From the NCBI GenBank assembly GCA_030425385.1, contig JAUIAH010000017.1:62001-126000 (forward strand): a DNA stretch of 64,000 nt, given 5' to 3'. This DNA comes from Verrucomicrobiia bacterium. GTDB lineage: Bacteria > Verrucomicrobiota > Verrucomicrobiia > Verrucomicrobiales > DEV007. Under the pieces are notes generated by a model, which was not told the DNA's origin, ran no database searches, and saw only the letters and a list, made by a program, of their open reading frames with translations. Shown here piece after piece: positions 1-10,001 of the stretch. Both the position numbers and the translations under genes were made by a program. Each line of letters opens with the position of its first letter. Position 1 is the stretch's first letter.

Positions 1-2821
1 CGCCATCGGGTACTTCCATGACTTTGAATTCGATATCGACCCCGGATCCTGGGGGAGCCTTTTGATAGGCTTGAAATTTGGGAACAGCCACTTCAAGGAG
101 CGTCATCAGCTTCTTCTGATCGTTGCGACTGAGGATCGTCTCTCCGCTGAGGGCAAAGCAACTGCTAGGACTGATCTGGTGGGCATCCGCGGAGGTGATG
201 CGATGCATCTCTGGAGTGAGTCCGGCAATGCGTGGGTTCTGCACATTCTCATTCCCTGCATTCACTGCGATTTCGATGTTGTGTGGTCCATGGTAGTAGA
301 TGACGCCTGTGGATTCTTCTTTGCGATAGCTGGGATGCACCAAGATGCCCATGCGGACACTGGATTGATCGATACTGGCGCGTTGGCGTGCCTGATAGGC
401 TTCCGGTTTCCACAGAGAGGCCCACACGCGCTTGATGGCATTGGAAATGTCTTCTTCTGAGTTGGAGGCGAAGCCATGATTGGCTTCGTAGAAGGCAAAG
501 TGGCTTTCGTATAAGCCGGCACCACTGAAGTCGCGGTTGTCTTCCGCGTTGGAGGAGCTCCGAAAGCGCAACTTCAGCGCCTCGCCCTTGGCTAGTGGGT
601 GCTGGGGTAGCAATCGCGTGTTGATCTGGGCCATGACCGCAGTGATATGCGAGCGGAGAAAGCGGCCGTGAAGGATTTGCGCACGGATGCGCTCTAGGTA
701 GTTCTGGACGATGCCAGGATTCTGAACACGAGCGAGACCGGCGATGAGTTCTTCTACACCGTTCCGTTGAAGGTGCGTTTCGTAATAATGAAAGGGGATG
801 GCAAAGCCTGGATAAATATGTTGCACCCCGCGGCTTTTGTCCAAAGGCAGTGTGCTGCGAAGGAAGGCGTAATTAGCGGCCTTGGCGCCGGCATGGGCGT
901 GAAGATGTCGGCATTCTTCTGCCGTCTTGGGGGTATCGATCTCTAACAGATCGGCTGCCTCACGGGGAACAGCCAGGGACACCTGAGGTGTGGCCTGGGT
1001 GGGCGCGGCGCTGGGGAGGGCCGCTTCTTTGAGGGTCACTGAACCTCCGGCGGACGCGCTCGCTTCGAGTCTGACATGTTTGCGATCATAGCTAGCATAT
1101 TTCTCGGCTGCCCCAGGGATCTGGAGGAGGGGAAGAGGAGGGGATTGGCTGCGGGCGTAGCCGTCGTAGTGTGAGGCTTTCATGATGGGGTCCTCCAGGA
1201 TGATGGCGGCGAAGGATCCTTCATTGGGCATGGTCAAGCCAGACTTCAACACCCAGATCGTGCGCGCGCCATTCTCGGGGTCTTCCCGTAAGTGGCGCTC
1301 CATTTCCTGTTGTGATCGGAACACGCGAAGGAGGCCGTGGGCGATGCCTGGCAAATGAATATCATTCTTTCCAGCGAGGATGGATTGGTGGTTCTGGTAG
1401 AATTCCTGCTGAAGCTGCCCTAGCACTTGCAGGGCACTCTTGCGTGCTTCGAATTCGAGGTAGCGTTCAGCGTGCGTCGAATGCGCCGTGAATGCTCGCG
1501 CGGCCTTGCCTAACGCTTCGTCCATCTTCGCGTAAGCGAGGCCATGCATGTAATTGAGAAAGGCATGGAAGGCACGCGTCTCTGACATGTGTCCCTTGCC
1601 GAGTGAGGGTGCTTTGGAAAGCTCGCCCATGAGAGCTTTACGGTCTTTCTTGCTGTAGAGCCCTTCAATGAAGAGCAGATCAACCAGGGTGCGTGCTTGA
1701 TCGATGGGTGACCGTTGAGCGCGGGCAGATGCGAAGAGTCCGGTGGCACTCGTGGCGATTTCAGTGAGTTTCTTGAGGTGATCGATCTCTTCCTCATCAC
1801 CCCAACCGGAGGGAGCCCGTTTCGCGCGAAGCGCGCTCAGATGCTCGCGCAATTCAAGACCGACGGTGATGAAGCTATCGGCGAGATCACCCGGGGAAAG
1901 GTTGTGATAGCCTTCTTTGAAGAGAGCTGTGTAGGTATCGCTCTGAAACGTCCCTGGCTTGCTAAAGATCGTCTCGTAGCGAGCCGACGCACCAGCGCCT
2001 TCTTCGCGGACGCCGTAGTAGGTTTTGAGATCTCGAAGGAGCTGCTTCATCGCATAGATCTCCTCCACGAGCTGTCCAGAATAGCGGGCCCCGAAATCGG
2101 CAACACCAAACTCGCTCTCGTAGCTCTCGCCTAACGCATCCACATATCGTTTGAACTTAGGTTCAACCTCGCGGGTTCGCTGCTGCGGTTGGAGGCGCTG
2201 TTCCAAGCGCGCCAAGTACTGCTCGACGAGGTTGACCACGTAGGGCGAGATGCGATGCGCTTCTTCTCGGATGTCGCGAAAGGATGGGTCCATGCCGCCA
2301 CTCCCGCGCTCGCTCCCTAACAGAACGGCGGTCAATCGCATGCGGTTGATGAGCACGGTGTGATTCGTCTGCCCAAACACTTCCACCAATTTGCGTCGCA
2401 ACAGATAATTGGAATTCTCCTTTACCGCCTCAACCACATAGCCGAGGACGAGGTCATTGCAGTCATCAATGTCGTGCTGTTGCCAGGCCAATCGGGGATC
2501 TTTCTTCACGAGCTCGCTCTGGAGAATGAAGGAACTCAAGGCATCGTCACCATAACCGCGGTTGCGGAGAGTGTAGAGACTCCGCAAGGGGGTGAACACG
2601 GCCTCCTCTGGCGAGGTGGTGCGGCGCCGCAGGTCTTGAGGGGAGCGTGATCGAGGAAAGCGCAATTGCGCTGGGACAGCTTGTTGTGGGGTCTGCTGAA
2701 TCCAATGTTGTTGTGAGCGAGCGTGTCGCCGTTGGCGTTCGCGATCGAGATGGCTTCGACCGGCGGCCACGGCTGTGATCGCTAGGGCTCCATAGAATAA
2801 CAGCTTAGGAATTCTCGACAT
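1..2821 (-). CDS. PEP/pyruvate-binding (PPDK N-terminal type) ATP-grasp protein, 3' end outside window
   Basis: The frame stays open from an ATG at 2821 to the window edge (940 codons, no stop), so the C-terminus is missing. The N-terminus MSRIPKLLFYGALAITAVAA looks like a signal peptide or membrane anchor. About 600 residues without a domain I recognise follow. From about residue 740 comes the ATP-grasp signature of pyruvate phosphate dikinase/PEP synthase: RFRSSSNAEDNRDFSGAGLYES, interrupted only by normal family variation, then VDIEFK near the edge. In known family members this fold binds ATP and transfers phosphate towards pyruvate or another acceptor through a histidine domain. No histidine or PEP domain is seen, but it could lie beyond the edge. 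A second in-frame ATG at 2827 is an alternative start. The N-terminal leader is odd for a normally cytosolic enzyme domain. Confidence 0.8.
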   Translation of the reverse strand, partial: MSRIPKLLFYGALAITAVAAGRSHLDRERQRRHARSQQHWIQQTPQQAVPAQLRFPRSRSPQDLRRRTTSPEEAVFTPLRSLYTLRNRGYGDDALSSFILQSELVKKDPRLAWQQHDIDDCNDLVLGYVVEAVKENSNYLLRRKLVEVFGQTNHTVLINRMRLTAVLLGSERGSGGMDPSFRDIREEAHRISPYVVNLVEQYLARLEQRLQPQQRTREVEPKFKRYVDALGESYESEFGVADFGARYSGQLVEEIYAMKQLLRDLKTYYGVREEGAGASARYETIFSKPGTFQSDTYTALFKEGYHNLSPGDLADSFITVGLELREHLSALRAKRAPSGWGDEEEIDHLKKLTEIATSATGLFASARAQRSPIDQARTLVDLLFIEGLYSKKDRKALMGELSKAPSLGKGHMSETRAFHAFLNYMHGLAYAKMDEALGKAARAFTAHSTHAERYLEFEARKSALQVLGQLQQEFYQNHQSILAGKNDIHLPGIAHGLLRVFRSQQEMERHLREDPENGARTIWVLKSGLTMPNEGSFAAIILEDPIMKASHYDGYARSQSPPLPLLQIPGAAEKYASYDRKHVRLEASASAGGSVTLKEAALPSAAPTQATPQVSLAVPREAADLLEIDTPKTAEECRHLHAHAGAKAANYAFLRSTLPLDKSRGVQHIYPGFAIPFHYYETHLQRNGVEELIAGLARVQNPGIVQNYLERIRAQILHGRFLRSHITAVMAQINTRLLPQHPLAKGEALKLRFRSSSNAEDNRDFSGAGLYESHFAFYEANHGFASNSEEDISNAIKRVWASLWKPEAYQARQRASIDQSSVRMGILVHPSYRKEESTGVIYYHGPHNIEIAVNAGNENVQNPRIAGLTPEMHRITSADAHQISPSSCFALSGETILSRNDQKKLMTLLEVAVPKFQAYQKAPPGSGVDIEFKVMEVPDG

Positions 2822-2912
2822 CGGCATGAACAGTCAGGTTGCAAGCCGGAGCACGATCCGCCCCAACCGATGTGCAGACTATCAAGCTGGCGGGAGAATG
2901 CCAGAGTGGATT

Positions 2913-5768
2913 TCAGGGAATGGGATGCTCCACACGCAGGCGGTAGAAGGCATCCCCACGGGGAAGTCTGAGGGTACGCCATTGACGAGGACCGTCTGGC
3001 GATTCACGGAGAATCTCGTAGGTCAGCGCCTCCCATTGTTGCAAATCTCGAGACTGCTCTAACACCCATGTGACTCCCGCATCCACGCGAACGCCGTGGG
3101 CAAGTTCGAGACCAAGTGGCGTGGAGGAAAGAAGCGCCCAAGGCCCTTCCGCGAGGTCCGTAGCGAGGGCAAACTCTGCCAGGTGATTGAGCCCATCGCC
3201 ATCCGGGTCGGCATGAGGATCGGTGAGATGATTGGATAGCATCCACGTTTGGAAGGTCGTGGATTCAAGGACGTCATAGCGCACTTCATTGAGCGCCGAC
3301 CACGCGCCATCGTGAACGAGCCTGGCCCGGAGGGTCACCGATTTGGCGAGTGTGAGTGGGTTCTCGTAAACGAGCGCTTCCGGGTGACGGATACCTCCGG
3401 TGCCCCTGGGGTCCGTGCCGTCAAGGGTGTAGAGAATGGTGCCACCGTTGGGAGTGAAGATGCCCTTGGCATCTTGCGATCGCATGGCGACAGAAGTGCC
3501 TGCATGCACGAAACCACCTCGCTGGCTGAAGATGGGCGCTTCGAGATCTGGGTAGAGGCCTTGTTGACGAAATTGCTCAAGCACGATGGCGGAGCGCTGA
3601 GGGAACCAATCCTCTAACAGGCGTTGGCGAAGCATGCGGAAATCTTCCGCAACCGTGTAGGGGCGGGCACGGCGGTAGTCTCCCCAACGTGCGGATTCAG
3701 CGATGAGGGCGTGCTCGATCTCTTGCGAGATCGCCATCCAGCGCGCGGCAGGCTGATTGCGTTCCGGGTGTTGAGGGTCCCATTGAGGAAAGTGCTTGTC
3801 GACCGCTAACACACCTTCATTGAAGAAGGCGCGATGGAGGTGATCGGCAAATCGTAGACGATACTCCAACTGATCGCGTAGTGGATGATGAAACTTTGTA
3901 GGGGAATCCTCGTCGCGTCGGTGGCGAAGCGTGCGGTTCTCCGTCACGGCACCTTTCATAGCGTGTTCATTGTCCCAGCTCAGGAATTTGAATCCGCCAC
4001 TCTGCCCAGTGCGATCGTGGCCCATGTAGAAGTTTCCCGGCCAATCTTCTGCGGCCGCATACATGTTATGAATCATGTAATCGATCATCGACGGCACATC
4101 GAGATACTCTTGCACATTCACATAGGCTGCGTGATCTGTGAAATCGCGATACCCAGCGCTGAAGCGTCGGGCGTCATTCTGAATCAATCCCAGAAGCGTG
4201 AAATAGGCATCATCATTGCCGCGAATGATCTCTTCGTGGTTCTTGATGACATCCCAGTCACTGGGATCGCCACCGTGGTAGCTCGCCATGAAGGCGTCGT
4301 TAGGGCGCTCAGTAGGATTGTAGACACCCCAGTAGAGGCCATTGATATAGAGGTGCACCCAGGTGCCGTGACAGGCAGGCCAGCCCATCGCCAATTGCGT
4401 GCGTCGCGTCCATTCGTCCCGGATGAACTGCCCCGCTCGATTGCTGATGCGATCATAGACCCAAGCGTCTTGAGCGTTGGAGCGGAGCACGAGCGTGTCG
4501 AAAGAAGTGGTGGCAGCCTTGCCGAAGACAGGATACTCCAGCCGCGAAGCGCCATAGCGTTCTTTGAAAAGCAATCGGAGCGAGTGTTTCGGATTTCTGA
4601 TAGGATCGCGTGAGGTGAAGCCCTGGATACGGAGACCGGCATCGATCTGAAAGCCCTCGCGTCCGTCAGGGTGAATCAATTCGACAGAGGCTGCGCGCTC
4701 GGATTCTTGTCCGCGTTGTTGCGTGTGATGATAGATGCCATCGGTTTGGCCAAAGAAGTCGTCCGTGGGAAGGGCTAGTGATAGGGAAGGGAGCGCGTAG
4801 AGACTTTCGGCGATGACGGCTTTGGCTGCTTCGGGCGAAAGCGTGGCGTCCCCTGCGATGAGCGGGAGATGGGCGGGGTCGTTGTCCATGCCATAATCAG
4901 CGCCCGTCCAAGTGGTAGGGAACCCGGGAGGTTCGTCCGGTTGCTCCACGACATCATTGGGGAAGAGATACGTTTGGGTGTCGATGTTAGACGCAAGATG
5001 GCCTTCCTTGTAGGCCATGGCGCGCACGGTAGTGGTGCGCGTGATAGGAAAGGAGGCGCCGGGGACGAGCGTTTCGCCGATGGGCCCGGTGAAGACGTTG
5101 CCGGGTCCAGGCACGCGTCCATCGGTCGTGTAGTAGATGGTAGCGCCTTCCGTGGCGGTATCGATCGCCAGCATGAAGGGTTCTCGATAGAGGCCGCGAT
5201 CGATAGAGAAAGTGGTGTCTGCCACGCGCCCAAACCAAAGCAAGCTATTGGGAAGGCTGGGCGTTTCCCGGCGGAGATCGCCGTGTGAGGGTTGGCCATT
5301 CTCCCATTGAACGCCATAGGAAACGCCTGGCTGTTGCTTGGGATAGCGCGTCCAGCAGTGAACGAGCGTTTCGCCATCGGGTTGCACGAGCGCAAGGAAT
5401 TCACCCGTGCGACGCAGTTTGAAATTCGTGTGGATCTCCGTTTGGAAAGGGTGATTGCCTTCCTTGCCTGACGCAATCACCAATGCGTAGCTGTTGGGAG
5501 GAATGATGAGATTCGGCAGAGGGAACTTGGTTAGATTGCCAGGATTGTCCGTGAGGTGCCAGCCAGTGAGATCGGTGGATGCTGCCGTGGGATTGTGGAG
5601 TTCGATCCAATCCTCGGCATCGCCGTCGCGGTCGAGGAAGGTTCCGGTGTTGGCCGCCATGAATTCGCTGATGTATGGCGCGGTGGTCGTGGGAAGGATG
5701 TCTGCTGGAGAGGGTGATCGCAATGCCAGCAGTGCGATCAAGGTCATCCATGCATGGCAGCGGAACAT
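2913..5768 (-). CDS. secreted LTD/CotH-kinase-like surface protein
   Basis: I chose the ATG at 5768 (951 residues): it gives a clean signal peptide (MFRCHAWMTLIALLALRS) and has AGGA about 9 bases upstream, whereas the longer frame to 5867 adds a basic, unlikely extension. Just after the leader is a lamin-tail domain (ISEFMAANTG...DWIELHNPT...LTGWHLTD). Next is a chitobiase C-terminal-like beta domain (IYYTTDGRVPG), then a CotH-type region with RIQGFTSRDP, LYINGLYWGVYNPTERP and FKFLSWDNEHAM. A second IYYTTDG-like beta domain (ILYTLDGTDPRGTG) lies near the C-terminus. CotH-family proteins are atypical kinases of secreted or coat proteins; kinase activity here is inference. It is transcribed divergently from the LamG protein and lies 91 bases before the dikinase-like gene. 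Confidence 0.85.
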   Translation of the reverse strand: MFRCHAWMTLIALLALRSPSPADILPTTTAPYISEFMAANTGTFLDRDGDAEDWIELHNPTAASTDLTGWHLTDNPGNLTKFPLPNLIIPPNSYALVIASGKEGNHPFQTEIHTNFKLRRTGEFLALVQPDGETLVHCWTRYPKQQPGVSYGVQWENGQPSHGDLRRETPSLPNSLLWFGRVADTTFSIDRGLYREPFMLAIDTATEGATIYYTTDGRVPGPGNVFTGPIGETLVPGASFPITRTTTVRAMAYKEGHLASNIDTQTYLFPNDVVEQPDEPPGFPTTWTGADYGMDNDPAHLPLIAGDATLSPEAAKAVIAESLYALPSLSLALPTDDFFGQTDGIYHHTQQRGQESERAASVELIHPDGREGFQIDAGLRIQGFTSRDPIRNPKHSLRLLFKERYGASRLEYPVFGKAATTSFDTLVLRSNAQDAWVYDRISNRAGQFIRDEWTRRTQLAMGWPACHGTWVHLYINGLYWGVYNPTERPNDAFMASYHGGDPSDWDVIKNHEEIIRGNDDAYFTLLGLIQNDARRFSAGYRDFTDHAAYVNVQEYLDVPSMIDYMIHNMYAAAEDWPGNFYMGHDRTGQSGGFKFLSWDNEHAMKGAVTENRTLRHRRDEDSPTKFHHPLRDQLEYRLRFADHLHRAFFNEGVLAVDKHFPQWDPQHPERNQPAARWMAISQEIEHALIAESARWGDYRRARPYTVAEDFRMLRQRLLEDWFPQRSAIVLEQFRQQGLYPDLEAPIFSQRGGFVHAGTSVAMRSQDAKGIFTPNGGTILYTLDGTDPRGTGGIRHPEALVYENPLTLAKSVTLRARLVHDGAWSALNEVRYDVLESTTFQTWMLSNHLTDPHADPDGDGLNHLAEFALATDLAEGPWALLSSTPLGLELAHGVRVDAGVTWVLEQSRDLQQWEALTYEILRESPDGPRQWRTLRLPRGDAFYRLRVEHPIP

Positions 5769-5857
5769 GCGCCATTCCTGCATACGACGGGTAAAATGAC
5801 AACTCCGCGATCGATGCGTGCTTGGCAACATCCGCCATTTGCTGGAGGATCCACTCC

Positions 5858-8308
5858 ATGAGTACAAGAATTCCCCTAATCTTATGGATATGCGTGTCGG
5901 CGATGATGTGCATCGGCAATGTGTGGGCGGAGCCTATTGCTGTCTCGAATGCCAGCTTTGAGTTGGAAGCGCTCGATCCCGGTGGCTGGACCAATGCGCT
6001 TCAACCAGCTGCGGCAGGCGAGCCGAGTTCAGGCTGGATCGGTCGGAATGGCGGCAGTGACGGGGGCACCTTCATTGAGCACATCTCTGGATTCCATGCC
6101 GATGGAAATCAGCATCTAGGGATGCAGAACAACTATTATGTCTTTCAGAATACCGGTGTCCCATGGGAGGCCAACACGGTCTACACGTTGACGGTCGCGA
6201 TTGGCAATCGCAATGCGGGTTTTAGTCCAGAGGGAGCGCTCGCTATCATCGGTCTCACTACCATTGATGCGGCGCCTGATCCAGACAATCGCCTCGCGGA
6301 CATGAATGCCAATGAGATGATTGAGAATGATCCCTGGCTGGCGGTGGCTCACGAGTTGATCCCGCCACCGATGGATGAATCGACCTTTGAGGATGCGGTC
6401 TTGATCTTCCAGACGGGTGACGCCTTACCAGCTGGCAATGTTGCCATCTTTCTAGGAGACGATGCTTCTACTGGACGCGCCCACTTTGACCACGTGCGGC
6501 TCGAAACCACGCCGGTCAATGGTGGTGACAATCCCCTTGATCCCGATGGTGATGGCATTCTCACGCCTGTCGAAGAGAAGCACGGCCTCGATCCGAATGT
6601 GGCGGATGCGGATACGGATCATGATAACGATGGCCTGACAGCCAATGTGGAGATCTTTGAACGAGGGACGTTGGCTAATGATCCAGATACTGATGGTGAC
6701 GGTTTGTTAGATGGAGTGGAGACTGGGACGGGTGTCTTTGTGGATGCGTCTGATACCGGAACCGATCCTGTGGAGGGCGATACGGATGGGGATGGGCTTT
6801 CGGACGGCGCGGAGATCGCTGGAACGACGAGTCCATTGAAGGCGGATACGGATGAGGATGGATTCTCAGATGGAAAGGAAGTGAGTGCCAACACCGATCC
6901 CACTGACCCTAACAGTCGTCCTTCGTTTCCAGTCGTGATCGGGTATTGGCCCTTTGACGATCCTGGTAGTGCGGAGACGGCAGAACTGGGGCCCTCGGCC
7001 ATCGTGAGCACGGTGAATGGGGATCCGGAATGGGTGACGGGGCACACCGGTCAGCCGAATGACTTCGCGATCAAGTTTGACGGTGTGGATGACTCGGTGA
7101 CGACGGAGGTGAGTTTGTTGAATGATCTGCCAGAGCTGACCATGTCCTTCTGGGTGCGTATGGAAGAGGAACAGTTGGGCAATCGCATTGGCCTCGTTGG
7201 TCAGAATGATGCGGTGGAGTATGGCATGATCGACCCCGCGACCATGCAGTGGTGGAGCCCGGCAGGTTCGGTCAATGTGCCCTTCGGTCCCACCATTGAA
7301 GACTGGACGCACGTCGCCGTGGTGCTGGATGCAGAAGGATTCAAAGTCTTTGCCAATGGGGAAATCATCGGTGAAAGCGCCGGTGGCGGTCCGGTGAGTT
7401 CGGGTGACTCGCTCAATATCGGTGGAGACGGTATCTTCGACAACGCGGGCAACTATTTCCTCGGTGAGATCGACGACGTGGCCATCTGGGATGAGGCGCT
7501 AACTGATCAACAAATTGTCGACTTGGCGAGCAAAGCGGTGTGTCCGTTAGGGACGTGTGCGACTGGGAGCTTTGACATCACGGAGCTTCGCCGGGCGGTC
7601 GATGGCCAGGTGGATCTCACCTGGGAATCACTCGCTGGACTCTTCTATGATGTGGAGCACTCGGCTGATCTCACGCCGGGTTCGTGGCAAGTCATTCTCA
7701 ATGACTTCGCAGCTGCTGGTGGCGAGGCCTTGCTGACCTCTGCTATCGTGCAAGGTGACGAAGGAAGCGCAGCCTCATACTTCCGGGTGGTGCAAGTGCC
7801 GCCGCCGCCGTTCCTCGAAGAGGGCTTTGAAGGGGCCGCCGAAGGTTGGGAGGTCAGCCTGTTGGCGGGTGGGACGGAAACCGCCACGACCTGGGAGTTC
7901 GGTGCACCGACCAATGGGCCGAGTGCTGCAAAGACCGGAGATGGAGTAGCAGGCACGGACCTCGATGCGAATTATGCCAATGGCACGACCATCCAGCTCC
8001 GGAGCCCTGTCATTGATACGGCGGGTGCCACAGGAGTGAAGCTGAGCTTCGCCTACTATCTCGACGCTCTAGAAGGAGAGGGAGGGCGTGTGAATTTGCT
8101 AGAAGAGAACGGCGATCTCATCCAATCGCTCGAGCCCCTTTTCACGGGAGGCGATGACGGCAACACCGCGGACTGGACAGAGGCGAGCATTCGCTTGCCT
8201 TCTCTCGATACGGTGCGCTCGTTCATCATCGAGTTCCAGTTTCTCACGGCCGGCGATGGTAGCAATGGAGCCGGGTGGTTTATCGACGACGTGCGCGTTG
8301 CGAAGTAG
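5858..8308 (+). CDS. secreted LamG / thrombospondin-3 repeat protein
   Basis: The ATG at 5858 has GGAGGA at 5844-5849 as a good ribosome site and opens a signal peptide (MSTRIPLILWICVSAMMCIG...WAEP), giving 816 residues. Residues about 25-215 form a beta-rich domain. Calcium-binding thrombospondin type-3 repeats (DPDGDGILTPVEE, DTDGDGLLDGVETG, DTDGDGLSDGAE) span about 225-350. A LamG/concanavalin-like domain follows (IGYWPFDDPG, KFDGVDDSV, DDVAIWDEAL). The C-terminal 160 residues (LEEGFEGAAEGWEV...AGWFIDDVRVAK) resemble 'choice-of-anchor J' domains. No PEP-CTERM or LPXTG anchor is seen. An adhesin or glycan-binding cell-surface role is inferred. It ends seven bases from the convergent gene at 8316. 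Confidence 0.85.
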   Translation: MSTRIPLILWICVSAMMCIGNVWAEPIAVSNASFELEALDPGGWTNALQPAAAGEPSSGWIGRNGGSDGGTFIEHISGFHADGNQHLGMQNNYYVFQNTGVPWEANTVYTLTVAIGNRNAGFSPEGALAIIGLTTIDAAPDPDNRLADMNANEMIENDPWLAVAHELIPPPMDESTFEDAVLIFQTGDALPAGNVAIFLGDDASTGRAHFDHVRLETTPVNGGDNPLDPDGDGILTPVEEKHGLDPNVADADTDHDNDGLTANVEIFERGTLANDPDTDGDGLLDGVETGTGVFVDASDTGTDPVEGDTDGDGLSDGAEIAGTTSPLKADTDEDGFSDGKEVSANTDPTDPNSRPSFPVVIGYWPFDDPGSAETAELGPSAIVSTVNGDPEWVTGHTGQPNDFAIKFDGVDDSVTTEVSLLNDLPELTMSFWVRMEEEQLGNRIGLVGQNDAVEYGMIDPATMQWWSPAGSVNVPFGPTIEDWTHVAVVLDAEGFKVFANGEIIGESAGGGPVSSGDSLNIGGDGIFDNAGNYFLGEIDDVAIWDEALTDQQIVDLASKAVCPLGTCATGSFDITELRRAVDGQVDLTWESLAGLFYDVEHSADLTPGSWQVILNDFAAAGGEALLTSAIVQGDEGSAASYFRVVQVPPPPFLEEGFEGAAEGWEVSLLAGGTETATTWEFGAPTNGPSAAKTGDGVAGTDLDANYANGTTIQLRSPVIDTAGATGVKLSFAYYLDALEGEGGRVNLLEENGDLIQSLEPLFTGGDDGNTADWTEASIRLPSLDTVRSFIIEFQFLTAGDGSNGAGWFIDDVRVAK

Positions 8309-8315
8309 GATCTTG

Positions 8316-8810
8316 CTAGTCTCGCGGTTTCTCCATCATCACGGATAGGACCCGGGAGAAACGTTCAGAGGCATCCTCTTGATCGCCCGCCAAGTCGAAG
8401 GTCGCGTCGTCTCCAAAGAGGACGCCTCCCCATCCTGTTTGGACGCTTCCTTCACCATAGAACGTCCACAGGTGGATCAAGGTGCGATCGTGCAGTTCCA
8501 GATCCACGCGAAAGCGATCAAATTCATTGGTGACGCCCAAGAGGCCGATTCCGGTTGGGATGGATCGGCATGAGTAGTCGATCCGAGCAACCTCATCGAA
8601 GGCTATAGTCTGTGAACGGCGAAAGAGCCAAGCGAGACGGCGATGGATCGTCACCAACTGGGCATCTGGATCCACCACAATATGTTTATGAGAGAGTCCC
8701 AGGGCGATGAGGGTGACTCCAAGATGGGTGCGCGAATGGAACTGACCATGAGCCATCCAGCACTTTGGGGAAATGGCTAGCAATCGGGAAGTGATGACGC
8801 GAAGGCTCAT
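8316..8810 (-). CDS. hypothetical protein, 164 aa
   Basis: I do not recognise this family. The protein is basic at its N-terminus and alternates hydrophobic stretches with charged residues (HKHIVVDPDAQLVTIHRRLAWLFRRS), in the style of a small beta-rich PH-like protein. No signal peptide is convincing. It starts 16 bases after the stop of the NA37-like gene (8826) on the same strand, so the two are probably co-transcribed. It converges on the LamG gene with only seven bases between stops. Confidence 0.6.
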   Translation of the reverse strand: MSLRVITSRLLAISPKCWMAHGQFHSRTHLGVTLIALGLSHKHIVVDPDAQLVTIHRRLAWLFRRSQTIAFDEVARIDYSCRSIPTGIGLLGVTNEFDRFRVDLELHDRTLIHLWTFYGEGSVQTGWGGVLFGDDATFDLAGDQEDASERFSRVLSVMMEKPRD

Positions 8811-8825
8811 GAATGACCGCGCTCG

Positions 8826-9872
8826 TCAGACTTCATCGTGGAAGTAGATCTTCACATAGTTCATGTGCTTGTCGTCATCGAATCCGCGTTCGAGAAACTG
8901 CTCAGACTGCTTGATAAAGCCGCTGTTGAAGCGGATGTCGGCCCCAGTATCTAGCTTGAGGCGTGCTTTCAGGCGCTTCTTGGCCTTCTCCGTGGCGGCT
9001 TTGTTGACGACGAAGGTGTCGTTCAGTTCCTCGCCGTTCTCGCCTTCATAGATGGTCTTGAACTCGGCAAATTGCTCGATCAATTCGGGTTCTGCTAGGG
9101 CAACTTGTTGAAAGTCATTGAGATCAAACTGCTCATTGGCGTCCATGTAGTCGAAGGCGCGATTGGCAATCTCCACCCGTTCTTCCGAACGCACTTCATC
9201 GGGCAAGCCTTTCTCAGCAAAGGCCACACACATGTCCGAATAGCGCCGGGTATGGTAGTCGTCTTCATCTGCGGGGATCACGTCCAGGAACTCGTGGATC
9301 CAGAAGTGGGTGGCTCCGCCGCTTTTATCGAAGACGTAAGCGACGTAGCCGTCCTCCGCGGCGTGATTGATGATGAGACAGCCTTTGTCGATCTTGTCAG
9401 GATAAATGCCTTGCTGAGTGATCAGTCGAAGATCCCCCTCGTGCATGGCGACCTGGAGAAAGGGAACCTTGCTTTCAGATTTGATCAGGCAGATGCCTTG
9501 AGTGGGCTCGCCATCGGCGATAACATTGTCTAACAAGCCCACGCAGAGATCGCCAGACTTGATGTTCGGGTGTTTGGAGTTGGCGTAGAGATGCTTGGCA
9601 ATCTTGGCGCTCGTATCTAACAAGAGGTCATTGTTCTCGAAGATGGTCTTGGCTAGCGCTGGCATGGGTTGGTCTCCTGTCTGGCGAAACTGATGCCTTT
9701 CCAAGGAACGAAAGGGCTTGAGGAAGCAATGGGTGAGCAGCTCGGCCTCGTCCTCGTCAAAAGTGCACAGTTTCTTGGAGGTCTGCAGAGGTTCTTCCCG
9801 CAGGGGATTACCGACCTTGGCGAGCCCCATGGCGCGGAGATAGGCGTCCTTGAAATGAACCGTTGCGTGCAT
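8826..9872 (-). CDS. 37-kDa nucleoid-associated protein family (NA37/NdpA-like)
   Basis: This 348-residue protein matches the NA37 family by several blocks: DEDEAELLTHCFLKPFRSLE near the N-terminus, IAKHLYANSKHPNIKSGDLC, a central DKIDKGCLIINH and a C-terminal half rich in charged residues. Family members such as E. coli YejK bind the nucleoid; the biochemical role is poorly defined. The start has a clear GAAGGG six bases upstream of the ATG. The pnp terminator hairpin lies in the 129 bases before it, so it probably has its own promoter. The 164-residue gene follows 16 bases downstream. Confidence 0.75.
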   Translation of the reverse strand: MHATVHFKDAYLRAMGLAKVGNPLREEPLQTSKKLCTFDEDEAELLTHCFLKPFRSLERHQFRQTGDQPMPALAKTIFENNDLLLDTSAKIAKHLYANSKHPNIKSGDLCVGLLDNVIADGEPTQGICLIKSESKVPFLQVAMHEGDLRLITQQGIYPDKIDKGCLIINHAAEDGYVAYVFDKSGGATHFWIHEFLDVIPADEDDYHTRRYSDMCVAFAEKGLPDEVRSEERVEIANRAFDYMDANEQFDLNDFQQVALAEPELIEQFAEFKTIYEGENGEELNDTFVVNKAATEKAKKRLKARLKLDTGADIRFNSGFIKQSEQFLERGFDDDKHMNYVKIYFHDEV

Positions 9873-9931
9873 GGTTCCCTTCTACGAGTTGGCCGGGCTC
9901 TGCCAAGCGGTATTTCCCTCCTACAAATGAA

Positions 9932-9963
9932 AGCGCCCCAGAGCGGAGAGGCTCTGGGGCGCT
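9932..9963 (-). terminator. rho-independent terminator of pnp
   Basis: Arms 9932-9943 and 9952-9963 form a perfect 12-bp stem with an 8-base loop. On the minus strand the stem is followed by TTCATTTG. It sits 38 bases after the pnp stop codon and before the NA37-like gene. Confidence 0.85.
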
Positions 9964-10001
9964 GGCAAGTCTTGCGAAATGGTCTTCGCGAGCGGTCTGG
10001 C

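Noticed and set aside
3885-4613. Plus-strand frame of 242 codons opposite the CotH gene
   Set aside because: Shadow of the CotH frame, no motif.
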